The notes beneath the pieces are model-generated. The model did not search any database, had not been told where the DNA came from, and saw nothing but the letters and a program-made list of their open reading frames with translations. From positions 1,302,001 through 1,366,000 of the forward strand of contig CP139918.1 in assembly GCA_034423775.1 (NCBI GenBank): a stretch of 64,000 nt of DNA, given 5' to 3'. The stretch comes from Alphaproteobacteria bacterium US3C007. GTDB lineage: Bacteria; Pseudomonadota; Alphaproteobacteria; Rhodobacterales; Rhodobacteraceae. This document shows positions 17,521 to 27,495 of this stretch, piece after piece. The position numbers and the translations under genes are program-made. Every line of letters starts with the position of its first letter. Within the stretch, counting starts at the first letter, position 1.

Positions 17521-19446
17521 ATGACTGAGCGCCCCTATACCCCTTTGCTGGATCAAGTGCATGAGCCGGCGGATCTTAATTCGTTGAGCGATGCTGAGTT
17601 GCATCAATTGGCCGAGGAATTGCGCGCTGAAACCATTTCAGTTGTTTCTGAGACGGGGGGGCATTTGGGCGCTGGCTTGGGCGTGATTGAATTAACGGTG
17701 GCGCTGCACGCGGTGTTTCAGGCGCCCAAAGATAAGCTCATCTGGGATGTCAGCCATCAAAGCTATCCGCATAAAATCTTAACCGGGCGGCGCGCTAAGA
17801 TGCGCAGTTTGCGCCAGAAAGATGGAATCAGCGGTTTCACCAAGCGCAGCGAAAGCCCCTATGATCCTTTTGGCGCAGCCCATTCCAGCACGTCGATCAG
17901 CGCTGCGTTGGGCTTCGCGGTTGCTGGGGATTTGGGCGGGCAAAGCGAGACTGGCCATGGGGATGCGATTGCGGTAATCGGCGATGGTGCGATGAGCGCG
18001 GGCATGGCTTATGAGGCGATGAACAATGCGGGCCATTTGAAGAAGCGCCTGATCGTGATTTTGAACGATAATGAAATGTCGATCGCGCCGCCTGTCGGTG
18101 CGCTTTCCACCTATTTGTCACAGCTTTATGCCGGGGCGCCCTTTCAAGATCTTAAAGATGTGGCAAAAGGGGCGATCAGCTTTCTACCCGAGCCTTTTCG
18201 CGAAGGTGCCAAACGCGCAAAAGATATGCTCAAGGGCATGGCCGTCGGGGGCACTTTGTTTGAAGCTTTGGGGTTTTCTTATTTAGGGCCTATAGATGGC
18301 CATGATCTGGATCAGTTGTTGCCAATTTTGCGCACTGTCCAGCAGCGGGCCGATGGGCCAATTTTACTGCATGTGATCACCAAAAAAGGCCGCGGCTACG
18401 GCCCTGCAGAACAGGCGCGCGATAAAGGTCATGCAACGGCAAAATTCGATGTGATGACGGGTGCGCAGCAAAAGGCAACGTCAAACGCGCCCAGCTACAC
18501 CAAAGTTTTCGCCGATAGCCTGTTGCGCGAAGCCGGTGAAGACCCCCGCATCTGCGCCGTCACAGCTGCGATGCCCGATGGAACTGGATTAAACCTGTTT
18601 GCGCAGCGTTACCCGTCGCGCTGTTTTGATGTGGGCATTGCCGAACAGCATGGGGTGACTTTTGCTGCTGGATTGGCGGCTGGCGGCATGAGGCCGTTTT
18701 GCGCGATGTATTCTACCTTTTTGCAACGCGGATATGATCAGATCGTGCATGATGTGGCGATCCAAAATCTGCCTGTGCGTTTCGCGATTGATCGCGCCGG
18801 TCTGGTGGGGGCAGATGGCGCCACGCATGCTGGCAGTTTTGATGTGGCCTATCTGAGCAATTTGCCCGGAATGGTGGTGATGGCGGCCGCGGATGAGGCT
18901 GAACTGGTGCATATGGTGGCCACGGCCGCCGCGTATGATGCGGGGCCGATTGCCTTTCGTTATCCGCGTGGAGATGGCGAAGGCGTTGAGTTGCCCGAAC
19001 GCGGAACTGTGTTGGAAATCGGTAAAGGCCGGCATATTCAAGCGGGCAGCCGCGTAGCGATTTTGTCTTTTGGCACGCGGTTGGGTGAAGTGATCAAGGC
19101 GGCCGAACTTTTAAACGCGCAGGGCATCACCCCCACTATCGCCGATGCGCGCTTTGCCAAACCGCTGGATCAGGCGCTTATTCTATCTTTGGCAGAAGAC
19201 CATGAAGCGTTTATCACCGTTGAGGAAGGCGCTATTGGTGGTTTTGGCTCGCATGTTATGCAGTTACTTGCCGATCACGGCGTTTTTGATGCGGGCTTAA
19301 AATTCCGCTCAATGGTGTTTCCTGATGAGTTCATTGACCAAGCAAGCCCGACGGATATGTATAACACGGCCGGTTTAAACGCGCAGCATATTGCCGAAAA
19401 AGTTATGAGTTTGTTGCAACAGAGAAAAGCAATTGCGCAGGGCTAA
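17521..19446 (+). CDS. dxs: 1-deoxy-D-xylulose-5-phosphate synthase
   Basis: A 641-residue thiamine-diphosphate enzyme that joins pyruvate and glyceraldehyde 3-phosphate, the first step of the MEP isoprenoid pathway. Visible parts are [14 protein letters not shown] near the N-terminus, the ThDP motif [18 protein letters not shown] near 160, and [17 protein letters not shown] in the central transketolase-like domain. The length is normal for Dxs. It starts 17 bp after ispA with AAGG before the ATG and ends the operon. Confidence 0.95.
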   Translation: MTERPYTPLLDQVHEPADLNSLSDAELHQLAEELRAETISVVSETGGHLGAGLGVIELTVALHAVFQAPKDKLIWDVSHQSYPHKILTGRRAKMRSLRQKDGISGFTKRSESPYDPFGAAHSSTSISAALGFAVAGDLGGQSETGHGDAIAVIGDGAMSAGMAYEAMNNAGHLKKRLIVILNDNEMSIAPPVGALSTYLSQLYAGAPFQDLKDVAKGAISFLPEPFREGAKRAKDMLKGMAVGGTLFEALGFSYLGPIDGHDLDQLLPILRTVQQRADGPILLHVITKKGRGYGPAEQARDKGHATAKFDVMTGAQQKATSNAPSYTKVFADSLLREAGEDPRICAVTAAMPDGTGLNLFAQRYPSRCFDVGIAEQHGVTFAAGLAAGGMRPFCAMYSTFLQRGYDQIVHDVAIQNLPVRFAIDRAGLVGADGATHAGSFDVAYLSNLPGMVVMAAADEAELVHMVATAAAYDAGPIAFRYPRGDGEGVELPERGTVLEIGKGRHIQAGSRVAILSFGTRLGEVIKAAELLNAQGITPTIADARFAKPLDQALILSLAEDHEAFITVEEGAIGGFGSHVMQLLADHGVFDAGLKFRSMVFPDEFIDQASPTDMYNTAGLNAQHIAEKVMSLLQQRKAIAQG

Positions 19447-19774
19447 GCCGACGCTTCTTGCCTGTTTGTACTGAAACGAAAAAACTGTTTGCGGGCCTAA
19501 CGCGGTGGCTGCATCTGGTTTGAGAGAATTGCAAAATCTCTTCAATGTCTGCTTGGGGCGGATGGCGCTGTCTTAAAACGGCTTAACCTTTGTAAAGAGG
19601 GCCTGCGCCGGTTTGGTTGAAAGGGTTTCAGCTTTTTTCAAAGATTTTCTGACGGGCACTTAAAAGGAAGTGATGCGCCATTTTGATCCGCCGCGCTGAA
19701 GAATGGCGGCTTGGACGTAAAAGCCACGTTGATAAGCCGCTATTTTCTATAGCGCCTTTGCGAGCGCCGTTCAG
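19447..19774. other. 328-bp convergent spacer without a recognised gene
   Basis: It lies between the 3' ends of dxs and the epimerase-like gene. I found no convincing short reading frame with a ribosome-binding site. A 6-bp stem CGCTAT/ATAGCG (19738-19754) and a 5-bp stem around 19688-19709 are present but lack T runs, so no terminator is called. The length is large for a convergent spacer and might hold an RNA or a decayed gene. Confidence 0.5.
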
Positions 19775-20641
19775 TTACGATTGGTTTTTGGTTTCTTCTT
19801 CCAACAAGGCGGGCAGACCGTCACGATAGCTGGGATAAAGCAGGTTTACACCAAGCTCGGTTTTAATGCGCTGGTTGCGAACTTTTTTGCTTTCGGCGTA
19901 AAAACTGCGCGCCATCGGGCTTAGATCGGCCTTTTCAAACGCGATTTCTGCTGGCAAAGGCGTGTTCAGCAAGGCGGCCGCATGTCCGATCACGTCTTGT
20001 GGAGGGGCCGGATCATCATCGCATACGTTATAGATCGCGCCAGGATTGGGCGAGTGCAGCGAGGCTTTTAACACTTGTGCAATATCGGCCACATGGATGC
20101 GGCTGAAAATTTGATTGGGTTTTATAATGCGCTGGGCTGTGCCTTGGCGCACCTTTGAAAACGGGCCTCGGCCAGGGCCATAAATTCCGGCCAAACGAAA
20201 AATATGCAAAGGCAAATCTGGTATTGCCTGCCAGGCCTGCTCGGCGTTTAAACGCAGCTTGCCCCGGCGGGTCGACGGGGTAAGAGGTGTGGTTTCATCG
20301 ACCCAATTGCCCGCATGATCGCCATAGACGCCCGTGGTGGATAAATAGCCTAGCCAGTCCAGTTTAGGCCCCTGTTTTTTAAAGAAAGACGAAAACCGGC
20401 CCAGAACCGGATCTCCCTGCGCCTCGGGCCCGGCTGAAATCAAAACCGCATCAGCGCGCGCCAAAGCGGCGTCGATATCGGGGCTGTCCCAAAGCAAAGG
20501 GGTAACGTTGTCTTGGCGCATCTGTTCTTGCTTTTCAGGCTTGCGGGTGGTGCCCGTAATGGCCCAATCTGTTTTGGGCAGCGCGCGTGAAAGCGCTTGC
20601 GCTGTATATCCATGTCCGAATGAAAAAAGATGTTTCTGCAT
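19775..20641 (-). CDS. NAD(P)-dependent epimerase-like protein (extended SDR, YeeZ-like)
   Basis: A 288-residue Rossmann protein. It begins LFSFGHGYTAQAL, a variant of the GxGYxG nucleotide-binding motif, and contains LSTTGVYGDHAG and FRLAGIYGPGR, which are typical of atypical extended SDR proteins related to YeeZ. The catalytic Tyr-x-x-x-Lys of classical SDRs is not clear, so the activity is uncertain. It is divergent from the methyltransferase gene (88 bp apart). Confidence 0.8.
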   Translation of the reverse strand: MQKHLFSFGHGYTAQALSRALPKTDWAITGTTRKPEKQEQMRQDNVTPLLWDSPDIDAALARADAVLISAGPEAQGDPVLGRFSSFFKKQGPKLDWLGYLSTTGVYGDHAGNWVDETTPLTPSTRRGKLRLNAEQAWQAIPDLPLHIFRLAGIYGPGRGPFSKVRQGTAQRIIKPNQIFSRIHVADIAQVLKASLHSPNPGAIYNVCDDDPAPPQDVIGHAAALLNTPLPAEIAFEKADLSPMARSFYAESKKVRNQRIKTELGVNLLYPSYRDGLPALLEEETKNQS

Positions 20642-20729
20642 AGGCTATTTGCCCATGTTCGCGCAGCGCCCGCAAGCGGCTTTGATAATTTTGCTTGATT
20701 TTTCACAACCGTCCTGCTGCAATCGCTGG

Positions 20730-21365
20730 ATGAGTGAAAAAGATCCTGATTTAGAAGCGGCTTATGCCCTGTCCGGCGCCGAAGAAAACAGGGCGCTCTA
20801 TGCGCGTTGGGCGCCCGATTATGATCGGGGCTTTGCGGCGGATATGGATTATATCTTACCCCAACACGTGGCATTATATTTTAGTAGGTTTGAGTCTGAG
20901 GGGCCTGTTTTAGATGTCGGGGCGGGCACCGGCTTGCTGGGCGTTTGTTTAGCGGATCAGGACACTGGTCCGATTGATGCGCTGGATCTTTCGTCTGAAA
21001 TGCTTGAGGTTGCGCGACAAAAGAATATCTATCGCGATTTAATTACAGCGGATTTAGAACAAGCTTTGCCGCTGCCGGCTGCGCATTATGGCGCGGTGGT
21101 CAGCGCCGGTACATTTACCAATGGTCATTTGGGCCCGGATGTTCTGGATGCGCTGATAGATCTGGGCAAACCCTCGGCGCTGTTTGTGGTTTCCATCAAC
21201 GCCGCGCATTGGCAAAGCCAAGGCTTCGCGCGCAAATTTTCGGCTCTGGCCGGCGTAGTTTCGGATTTAAAAGTTTTTGAGGTGCCCATTTACGGCGCGC
21301 AGGCACGCGGATCGCATAGCGCTGATCTTGCAAAGATTGCGGTTTTTCGACGGGCGGCGCCATAG
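20730..21365 (+). CDS. class I SAM-dependent methyltransferase
   Basis: A 211-residue protein with the SAM-binding motif LDVGAGTGLLG and the acidic loop IDALDLSSEML that follows it, ending after the usual seven-strand fold. ARWAPDYDRGF near the start is common in methyltransferases of the 'UbiE-like' Pfam group. The substrate is unknown. ATG 20730 (MSEKDPD) is chosen because the upstream open frame overlaps the divergent epimerase gene on the other strand. Confidence 0.83.
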   Translation: MSEKDPDLEAAYALSGAEENRALYARWAPDYDRGFAADMDYILPQHVALYFSRFESEGPVLDVGAGTGLLGVCLADQDTGPIDALDLSSEMLEVARQKNIYRDLITADLEQALPLPAAHYGAVVSAGTFTNGHLGPDVLDALIDLGKPSALFVVSINAAHWQSQGFARKFSALAGVVSDLKVFEVPIYGAQARGSHSADLAKIAVFRRAAP

Positions 21366-21456
21366 CTAAAAATTTGTATGATAAGTGACGGAACGTTTTG
21401 GCTGACAGGGCGCGTTTTGGCTTTTAGCACTACGGGAAAGATAACAGAGGTGGAAG

Positions 21457-22638
21457 ATGAACGAGATTGTGATTTTAGACGGCGCACGCACCGCAATTGG
21501 AACTTTTGGCGGGATGTTGGCCGGAACCTCTCCCATCGAATTGGCAACGGTTGTTAGCAAAGCGGCGCTGGAAAGATCCGGGGTTGAGGGCGCACAAATT
21601 GGCCAGGTTGCCTTTGGTCATGTGATCAATACGGAACCTAAAGATATGTATTTAAGCCGGGTTGCAGCCCTGCAGGCTGGTGTGTCTGAAACGACAGCGG
21701 CAATGAATGTGAACCGGCTTTGCGGATCCGGGGCGCAAGCGATTGTTTCGGTCATTCAATCTTTGATGCTGGGGGATGCCGATTTTGGATTGGCTGGCGG
21801 TGCAGAAAATATGAGTCGCTCTCCGTTTATTTTGCAGGATCAGCGTTGGGGGGCAAAAATGGGCGATGTGCGCACGTTGGATATGATGCTTGGGGCGCTG
21901 AATTGTCCTTTTGGCACCGGTCATATGGGCGTTACGGCGGAAAATGTGGCGGCAGAGCATGATGTTTCAAGGGCGGAACAAGATGCGTTTGCGATGACCA
22001 GTCAAACCCGCGCGGCTGCCGCCATCCGTGATGGGCGTTTTGAAGACCAGATTACTCCGGTATCGGTGAAAGTGAAGCGCGATAAGGTTGATTTTATTTG
22101 CGATGAACACCCCAAACAGACGGATGAGGCCGCGTTGGCCGGGTTACGCCCGGTGTTCCAAAAAGACGGCTCGGTGACGGCGGGCAATGCGTCAGGGATC
22201 AATGATGGCGCCGCAGCCTTGGTTTTGGCGCAAGCCTCCGCTGCGCAAATGGCAGGGCTGCGCCCGCGGGCGCGGGTATTGGGATATGCGCATGCGGGCG
22301 TGCGCCCCGCGGTGATGGGGATTGGGCCCATACCCGCCGTGCAAAACCTATTGCAGAAAACTGGTCTGACCGTTGAAGATTTTGACGTGATTGAATCCAA
22401 CGAAGCTTTTGCGGCGCAGGCTTTGGCGGTTAATAAAGCCTTGGGGCTGGATGCAGCGCGGGTGAACCCAAATGGCGGCGCGATCGCACTGGGCCATCCG
22501 GTTGGCGCCACCGGAGCGATTTTGGTGATAAAAGCTTTGCATGAGCTGGAACGCACCCAATCAGACCGCGCCTTGATCACCATGTGTATTGGGGGTGGTC
22601 AGGGGATCGCTTTGGCCATTGAACGGATTGCGGCCTAA
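21457..22638 (+). CDS. acetyl-CoA C-acyltransferase (thiolase)
   Basis: A 393-residue thiolase. The nucleophilic Cys is in NRLCGSGAQA (about residue 88), and NEAFAAQ, GHPVGATGA and CIGGGQG are the other three active-site loops. The size and loops fit the biosynthetic/degradative acetoacetyl-CoA thiolase group, which makes or splits acetoacetyl-CoA or short beta-ketoacyl-CoA. AGAGG precedes ATG 21457. No other fatty-acid gene adjoins it, so its pathway is not fixed. Confidence 0.92.
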   Translation: MNEIVILDGARTAIGTFGGMLAGTSPIELATVVSKAALERSGVEGAQIGQVAFGHVINTEPKDMYLSRVAALQAGVSETTAAMNVNRLCGSGAQAIVSVIQSLMLGDADFGLAGGAENMSRSPFILQDQRWGAKMGDVRTLDMMLGALNCPFGTGHMGVTAENVAAEHDVSRAEQDAFAMTSQTRAAAAIRDGRFEDQITPVSVKVKRDKVDFICDEHPKQTDEAALAGLRPVFQKDGSVTAGNASGINDGAAALVLAQASAAQMAGLRPRARVLGYAHAGVRPAVMGIGPIPAVQNLLQKTGLTVEDFDVIESNEAFAAQALAVNKALGLDAARVNPNGGAIALGHPVGATGAILVIKALHELERTQSDRALITMCIGGGQGIALAIERIAA

Positions 22639-22744
22639 TCAAGGCCATTTTTGTTAAACAGGATATGCGGGTTTTAAACAGTTTTTAAGATAGCTTGGGA
22701 TATTTTCTTGCGATTGATTGCATCGTTCCCAAGAGATCCCAGCG

Positions 22745-24934
22745 ATGACTTTGGCCCGCCAACTTATTGCTGAGCGCCGCGCGCGCCTAAGCGCAGAACG
22801 CCTGCTGATCTTAAAGCAGGCCGAATTGTCGTTGGCAAACCAGAAGCTTGGGCTGCGCGCTGAAGCGCTGAGCGTTGAGATTGATACGGTTCGCAGCCAA
22901 AATGAGCGGGTGATCTCTGATTTAGGCGCTGCCACGCACCAGGTGCAGATTGCCGAACAACGGCTTTTTCTAGCCTTAGAAACGCTAAAAAATGGCTTTG
23001 CTGTTTTTGACGCATCTTCGCGGTTATTGATTGCTAATTCGGCTTATTTTTCAATCTTTGATGGTTTGCAGGCGATGCGCCCAGGGGTTTCATATTCGGA
23101 TATTTTATCTTTTTTAACGCAAGAAGGTATTGTTGATACTGGCCATTTGGGCGCGGCGCAGTGGCGGCAGATGATGCTGCAGCGCTGGCAAGCACCGCAG
23201 CCGAAACCAAAAAATATAAAATTGTGGAATGGCCAAATGTTGCGTCTGATCGATCAGCGGGGCCCGATGGGTGATATGGTTAGTCTGGCGCATGATGTGA
23301 CGGCGGCCTTGCGCTATAAGACAGTTATGAAAACCGCGCGCAAAACCGCCGAGGCAAATATGCGGGCAAAGGCTTCATTCTTGGCCAATATCAGCCATGA
23401 AATCCGCACGCCCTTGCATGGGGTGGTCGGGATGGCTGATTTGCTTTCGTCTACGGCGCTTAGCAAAGAGCAAAAGCTATTTACAGACACGATTAAAACC
23501 TCCAGTGAGTCGCTTTTGGTGATTTTGAAAGATGTGCTGGATTACTCAAAGATGGAGGCAGATCGCTTAACGTTGCGCCGCCAAAAATTTAACCTTGAGG
23601 TGGCGATCCATGATGTGCTGTCTGTTTTATCGCATAAAGCACAAGCCAAAGGTTTGCCGCTTTTTTTGGATTATGACGGCGCATGCGAAACTGATTTTAT
23701 CGGTGATCCGGGCCGGATACGGCAAATTATGATAAATCTTATTGGAAACGCTTTAAAATTTACATCTCACGGTCATATCGCGATTGGGGTTAAAAAACTG
23801 TTCCGAGCAGAGAGCCATTCCTGCAAGTTACAGATCTGCGTGATTGATACAGGGGTTGGTATTCCGCCCGATCAAAGGAAGAATGTTTTTCAAGAATTTA
23901 CCCAATTACAATCGAAAACGCCAAAGCGAGCGGAAAATCTAAGCGGCGAGGGCACAGGATTGGGTTTGGCGATTTGCCAAAAACTGGTCTCGTTGATGGG
24001 AGGTGATATTTGGGTTGAGGCGTCAGCTTGCGGAGGGGCTGACGTTGGCTTTACGATCGAACTGCAACCCTGCAAGCCGGCGCAGGATGAATGGCACGTC
24101 GTCAAGCCGCAATTATCGCATGTTCTTGTCATGTCAAAATGCCCAATTAAATGGTGCATTCTGCGCAATCAAATCGTTGGATTGGGTGGCAAGGTCAAAC
24201 GGGTTCGATCCGTTCAGGCCGTGTTGCGGGCGGTCACGGCGAAAACCTCAGCCATATTATTTGCCGAACAGGAACAATCGAAAATAGAGGTGTTACTGCA
24301 ACAGGCACCGCCCCGCATCGCGGATAAAATGGCAGCAAAAAGCATTTTTTTAAGTAAGGGTTCCGCGGGGGCACAAACTGATCTGGCGCCGCCGGCGCTT
24401 TCATCTGAGCTGGTTTTTTCTCGTTTAAGCCTGTTAAAAGCGTTGCAAAAGCCAAAGGCCGCCATCCAACCTGCGCAACCCGCCGTTCAGTTACAGGCGG
24501 GCAATCCAGCTGGCATCAAGGATGAGAGGTCTGAAACCTTCCAATTGCAAGTTCTTCTCGCGGAAGATAATAAAACCAACAGGTTGATTTTTGCCAAAAT
24601 GATGCAGCGCTTTGGCGTAAGTTTGAGAGTGGCTTGCGATGGGCAGCACGCGGTTGATCTTTATAAAGCACAGCCCCCTGACATTATTTTTATGGATATT
24701 TCAATGCCCAAGCTTGATGGGTTGCAAGCGGCAAAAGTGATCCGTGGTTTGGATGAAGTTCGCGGGGTATATACGCCGATCATTGCCTTAACAGCCCATG
24801 CTATGCCGGGGGATGAAACGCGCATTTTAGCCGCTGGCATGGATCATTATTTAAGTAAGCCGGTGCGCCTTCAGTCGGTAGTGGATCAGTTACGCCATTT
24901 TCATCAACAGCGCTTGCGCGCACGCCCGCTTTAA
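22745..24934 (+). CDS. hybrid sensor histidine kinase / response regulator
   Basis: A 729-residue cytoplasmic signalling protein without a membrane helix. Order: an N-terminal coiled coil (about 1-75), a PAS-like sensor (about 75-190), the dimerisation box FLANISHEIRTPLHG with the phospho-His near 218, an ATPase domain (NLIGNALKF, DTGVGIP, GTGLGL), a stretch of about 130 residues that looks like a degenerate receiver, and an intact C-terminal receiver (LLAEDN, phospho-Asp near 651 in FMDISMP, and the conserved Lys in LSKPV). The signal would be sensed inside the cell. ATG 22745 is chosen over TTG 22718. Partner proteins are not encoded nearby. Confidence 0.9.
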   Translation: MTLARQLIAERRARLSAERLLILKQAELSLANQKLGLRAEALSVEIDTVRSQNERVISDLGAATHQVQIAEQRLFLALETLKNGFAVFDASSRLLIANSAYFSIFDGLQAMRPGVSYSDILSFLTQEGIVDTGHLGAAQWRQMMLQRWQAPQPKPKNIKLWNGQMLRLIDQRGPMGDMVSLAHDVTAALRYKTVMKTARKTAEANMRAKASFLANISHEIRTPLHGVVGMADLLSSTALSKEQKLFTDTIKTSSESLLVILKDVLDYSKMEADRLTLRRQKFNLEVAIHDVLSVLSHKAQAKGLPLFLDYDGACETDFIGDPGRIRQIMINLIGNALKFTSHGHIAIGVKKLFRAESHSCKLQICVIDTGVGIPPDQRKNVFQEFTQLQSKTPKRAENLSGEGTGLGLAICQKLVSLMGGDIWVEASACGGADVGFTIELQPCKPAQDEWHVVKPQLSHVLVMSKCPIKWCILRNQIVGLGGKVKRVRSVQAVLRAVTAKTSAILFAEQEQSKIEVLLQQAPPRIADKMAAKSIFLSKGSAGAQTDLAPPALSSELVFSRLSLLKALQKPKAAIQPAQPAVQLQAGNPAGIKDERSETFQLQVLLAEDNKTNRLIFAKMMQRFGVSLRVACDGQHAVDLYKAQPPDIIFMDISMPKLDGLQAAKVIRGLDEVRGVYTPIIALTAHAMPGDETRILAAGMDHYLSKPVRLQSVVDQLRHFHQQRLRARPL

Positions 24935-24975
24935 GGTGGTATGCGCTGCATCCGGGCCTGAGGTATTTGTTCTGA

Positions 24976-26607
24976 TTATGAGATTTGTTCGCGTAAAATG
25001 GACGCCGTGATTGAAATTATGAGATACACGCCTGAAAGGATCAAAAACACCAGAAGCGTATCATGAATATGCCTGGGATAGGCCGGATCTTGCGGTGCAA
25101 TAGGCTCTACCGCGACTGTAAGATAGCGCGATTGCGATGTGGCTTGAATTTGCGTCGCGCGCAGCTGCTCTAAAGCGGATTGCAGCATCAAATCACGCGT
25201 CGCAACGTCAGAAGCGGCCATTTGCAAACGCGCAAGCAACTCGGGCAACGTCATCCCATTGGGCATTTGCGCAATCATTTTTGCCTCGGTTTCGCGTTTG
25301 GCATTTTGGAGGCGCTGGATTTCGGCGCGCAAGCCCGCAACGCGGCTGCTATTGGGGTTGGCATTATCCAGAAACGCCTGAAGCTCGATGGTTTTTTGCA
25401 GCGCTTTTTCTTCAAGCCCGCTGATTTGCGCTCGAAGGCTTGTGGCATAGGCCTCTGGATCAAGAAGCGTGGATTGTTGCAAGGCAATTAAGTGCCGCTG
25501 CGCGTCTACGCGCGCGTCTTCTGCCGTCGCCAAAGATTTGCGGGCATCAGACAATTGATTTTCTTGTTTGCGCTGCGAAAGCCCATCGATTTTTTGCTCG
25601 GCATAGGTCAGAAGCGCTTTTGAAAATAACACGCTCAATTCGGGCGAGGGGGAGCTGATCTCCATATTGATCATGCCCTCGGTGGGGTCAAAGGCGATTT
25701 TGATATGCTTGAGATAGGTTTTATACGTTTCTTCAAATGAAGCCTTTGTAGGCAAACGTTGCCACCAATCAATTGTGGGATCCGAGAAGGTGGCCTTAAA
25801 CCCTTCATTATCTTGTAGGCGAATCATCGCTTCTTTTGATTGGAGATAGGTTTGCACTGCGATGGCATCGGGTGTTGTGGCGAATTGACCGCCGCCAAAC
25901 ATAGAAGGTGAGCTTGGATTTGTGCTATCACCCGTGGTGATTTGGAAGGCCGTGTCCGTGGCATACATTGGCGTTGCAATGAAGCTGTAATAATAGCCTG
26001 CGGCCAATGTTGGCAGAAGAATAAAGATGCTTAGGCGCAGGATTAGTTTTTGGATTAGACGTCGCCGTCGCCGCGTCATGCTGTTTTGCAGCGCTGAAAT
26101 CTCTTCGCTTCTTTGGGCTGCATTTGGAAATGCATGCGGCGTGCCGGCTGGTGATTTTTGATGTGGTGAAAGCGAAATATTCGGGGGTTTGGGGGCGTCT
26201 TCTCTTAAGGTTGTTTGCGGCGATGAGGGGGGCGCCTGAAGCGGTTTTTCGCGGCGCGCGGGTTGGGTTTGTTCAGACAGAGCCGCGCGGTGCATCATGG
26301 CCGGCATTTGAAAGGGATCGATATTATGTTGGCGCAATATATCTACAGCCTCGTCATCCGTATCAAAAGGCAGGCCATAATGGGTGGCAAGCCTGCGCGC
26401 ACGGCGCAGCAATGTGGCTTGTGTTTCGCCGGAATCTGTTGCGGCCCGCGCAAGCAATTCAGCCGAATTACCCGTATCTAAGCCCGTATCTATGCCCGGC
26501 GCTTTTGCGGCGGGTTTGGGGCCCTTTGCCTGGTCAGCGGCGGCACCTGCGCCTTTTGGCGCCTCTGGGCCCAGCTGAAATTTATGTGCTTTGGGTGTGG
26601 TAGTCAT
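24976..26607 (-). CDS. capsule polysaccharide export inner-membrane protein (KpsE/CtrB-like)
   Basis: A 543-residue polysaccharide co-polymerase-type protein. After a 180-residue cytoplasmic, Ala/Pro-rich extension come a first membrane helix (about 188-210), a periplasmic part with long coiled coils (about 340-450), PQDPAYPRH before the last helix, and a C-terminal helix (about 515-535), the KpsE/BexC/CtrB layout. It spans the periplasm between the ABC exporter and the outer-membrane channel. The extension holds a small conserved-looking segment (about 48-105). The start overlaps the ATPase gene by 26 bp. Confidence 0.85.
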   Translation of the reverse strand: MTTTPKAHKFQLGPEAPKGAGAAADQAKGPKPAAKAPGIDTGLDTGNSAELLARAATDSGETQATLLRRARRLATHYGLPFDTDDEAVDILRQHNIDPFQMPAMMHRAALSEQTQPARREKPLQAPPSSPQTTLREDAPKPPNISLSPHQKSPAGTPHAFPNAAQRSEEISALQNSMTRRRRRLIQKLILRLSIFILLPTLAAGYYYSFIATPMYATDTAFQITTGDSTNPSSPSMFGGGQFATTPDAIAVQTYLQSKEAMIRLQDNEGFKATFSDPTIDWWQRLPTKASFEETYKTYLKHIKIAFDPTEGMINMEISSPSPELSVLFSKALLTYAEQKIDGLSQRKQENQLSDARKSLATAEDARVDAQRHLIALQQSTLLDPEAYATSLRAQISGLEEKALQKTIELQAFLDNANPNSSRVAGLRAEIQRLQNAKRETEAKMIAQMPNGMTLPELLARLQMAASDVATRDLMLQSALEQLRATQIQATSQSRYLTVAVEPIAPQDPAYPRHIHDTLLVFLILSGVYLIISITASILREQIS

Positions 26608-27244
26608 ACAGTACTTTCGCGTCGCCTAAACTGTCAAAGAAATATAAAGAGCCATCGGTAAGCACGGCGGCTTTTTGCGCATATTGTTCCAGCACCTCTG
26701 CTTGATGCGAGACCACAATGGTGGTGGTGCTTTGCAAGCGTTCCGCTAAGATTTCGCCAGCTTTTCGGTTAAACTCGACATCCGTGCTGGTGGGCATGCC
26801 TTCATCGATCAGATAGACGTCAAAATCCATCGCCAGCATCAGCGAAAACGTAAATCGCGCGCGCATACCAGAAGAATAAGTGCCAAGCGGCTGGTCAAAA
26901 TATTCTTCTAAACCGCATAACCAGCGGCAAAACGCCTCTACAAAATTTGGATCCATCCCATAGAGTTTGGCGATATAGCGCGCATTTTCTTGGCCCGTAT
27001 GTTTGGGAACAACGCCGCCCATAAACCCCAGAGGAAAGGATATGTTGCAGGCCCGCGTGATCTGGCCCTCATCCGGTTTTTCCAACCCCGCGATCATATT
27101 GATTAAGGTTGTTTTGCCAGTGCCATTTGAGGCTAAAATGCCCAAAGATAGCCCCAGCTCTACCCGGAAAGACACATTATTCAGAATGATTTTTCGGCGC
27201 GTGCCCGTCCAAAAGGATTTACTGACATTCCGAAACTCTATCAT
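26582..27244 (-). CDS. capsule polysaccharide export ATP-binding protein (KpsT/CtrD-like)
   Basis: A 220-residue ATPase of the ABC-2 polysaccharide export group. Walker A is ASNGTGKT (38-45), the signature region is TYSSGMRAR, Walker B and the Glu are in YLIDEGMP, and the H-loop is VVSHQ. The short length, without an extra C-terminal sugar-binding domain, matches KpsT/CtrD. It should energise a KpsM-type permease; none is adjacent, but one lies at 55117-55938. Confidence 0.9.
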   Translation of the reverse strand: MIEFRNVSKSFWTGTRRKIILNNVSFRVELGLSLGILASNGTGKTTLINMIAGLEKPDEGQITRACNISFPLGFMGGVVPKHTGQENARYIAKLYGMDPNFVEAFCRWLCGLEEYFDQPLGTYSSGMRARFTFSLMLAMDFDVYLIDEGMPTSTDVEFNRKAGEILAERLQSTTTIVVSHQAEVLEQYAQKAAVLTDGSLYFFDSLGDAKVLYDYHTQST

Positions 27245-27495
27245 CGATAAACGACCTTAAGCTGCGCAAGCCCCAGCAATAACAACAAGGCTTTAACAAA
27301 CGCTTACGAGGTGGTTTACGCATAAAATATGTTTTTATTTTGTCTTAAGCGCGGCAATTCTGCCGCTGCCATGGCGCAAACCCGCTGCCTATTTGAAAAC
27401 CCTGAGGTGGTTTTTGCTAAGATTTTATGCTCTGATTTTAGGCTTTGGCTTTGGGGCTTTCATGCGGTGGATGGTTGGTTAAACTTTAAGCACTT

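Noticed and set aside
22002..22583. Minus-strand open frame of 193 residues inside the thiolase gene
   Set aside because: It mirrors thiolase codon periodicity and has Ala/Pro-rich shadow composition; the thiolase motifs are on the plus strand.
24190..24230. Sequence like a tRNA T-arm (GGGTTCGATCC) within the hybrid kinase gene
   Set aside because: No acceptor or anticodon arms pair around it and it lies in a confident coding region; no tRNA gene is present.
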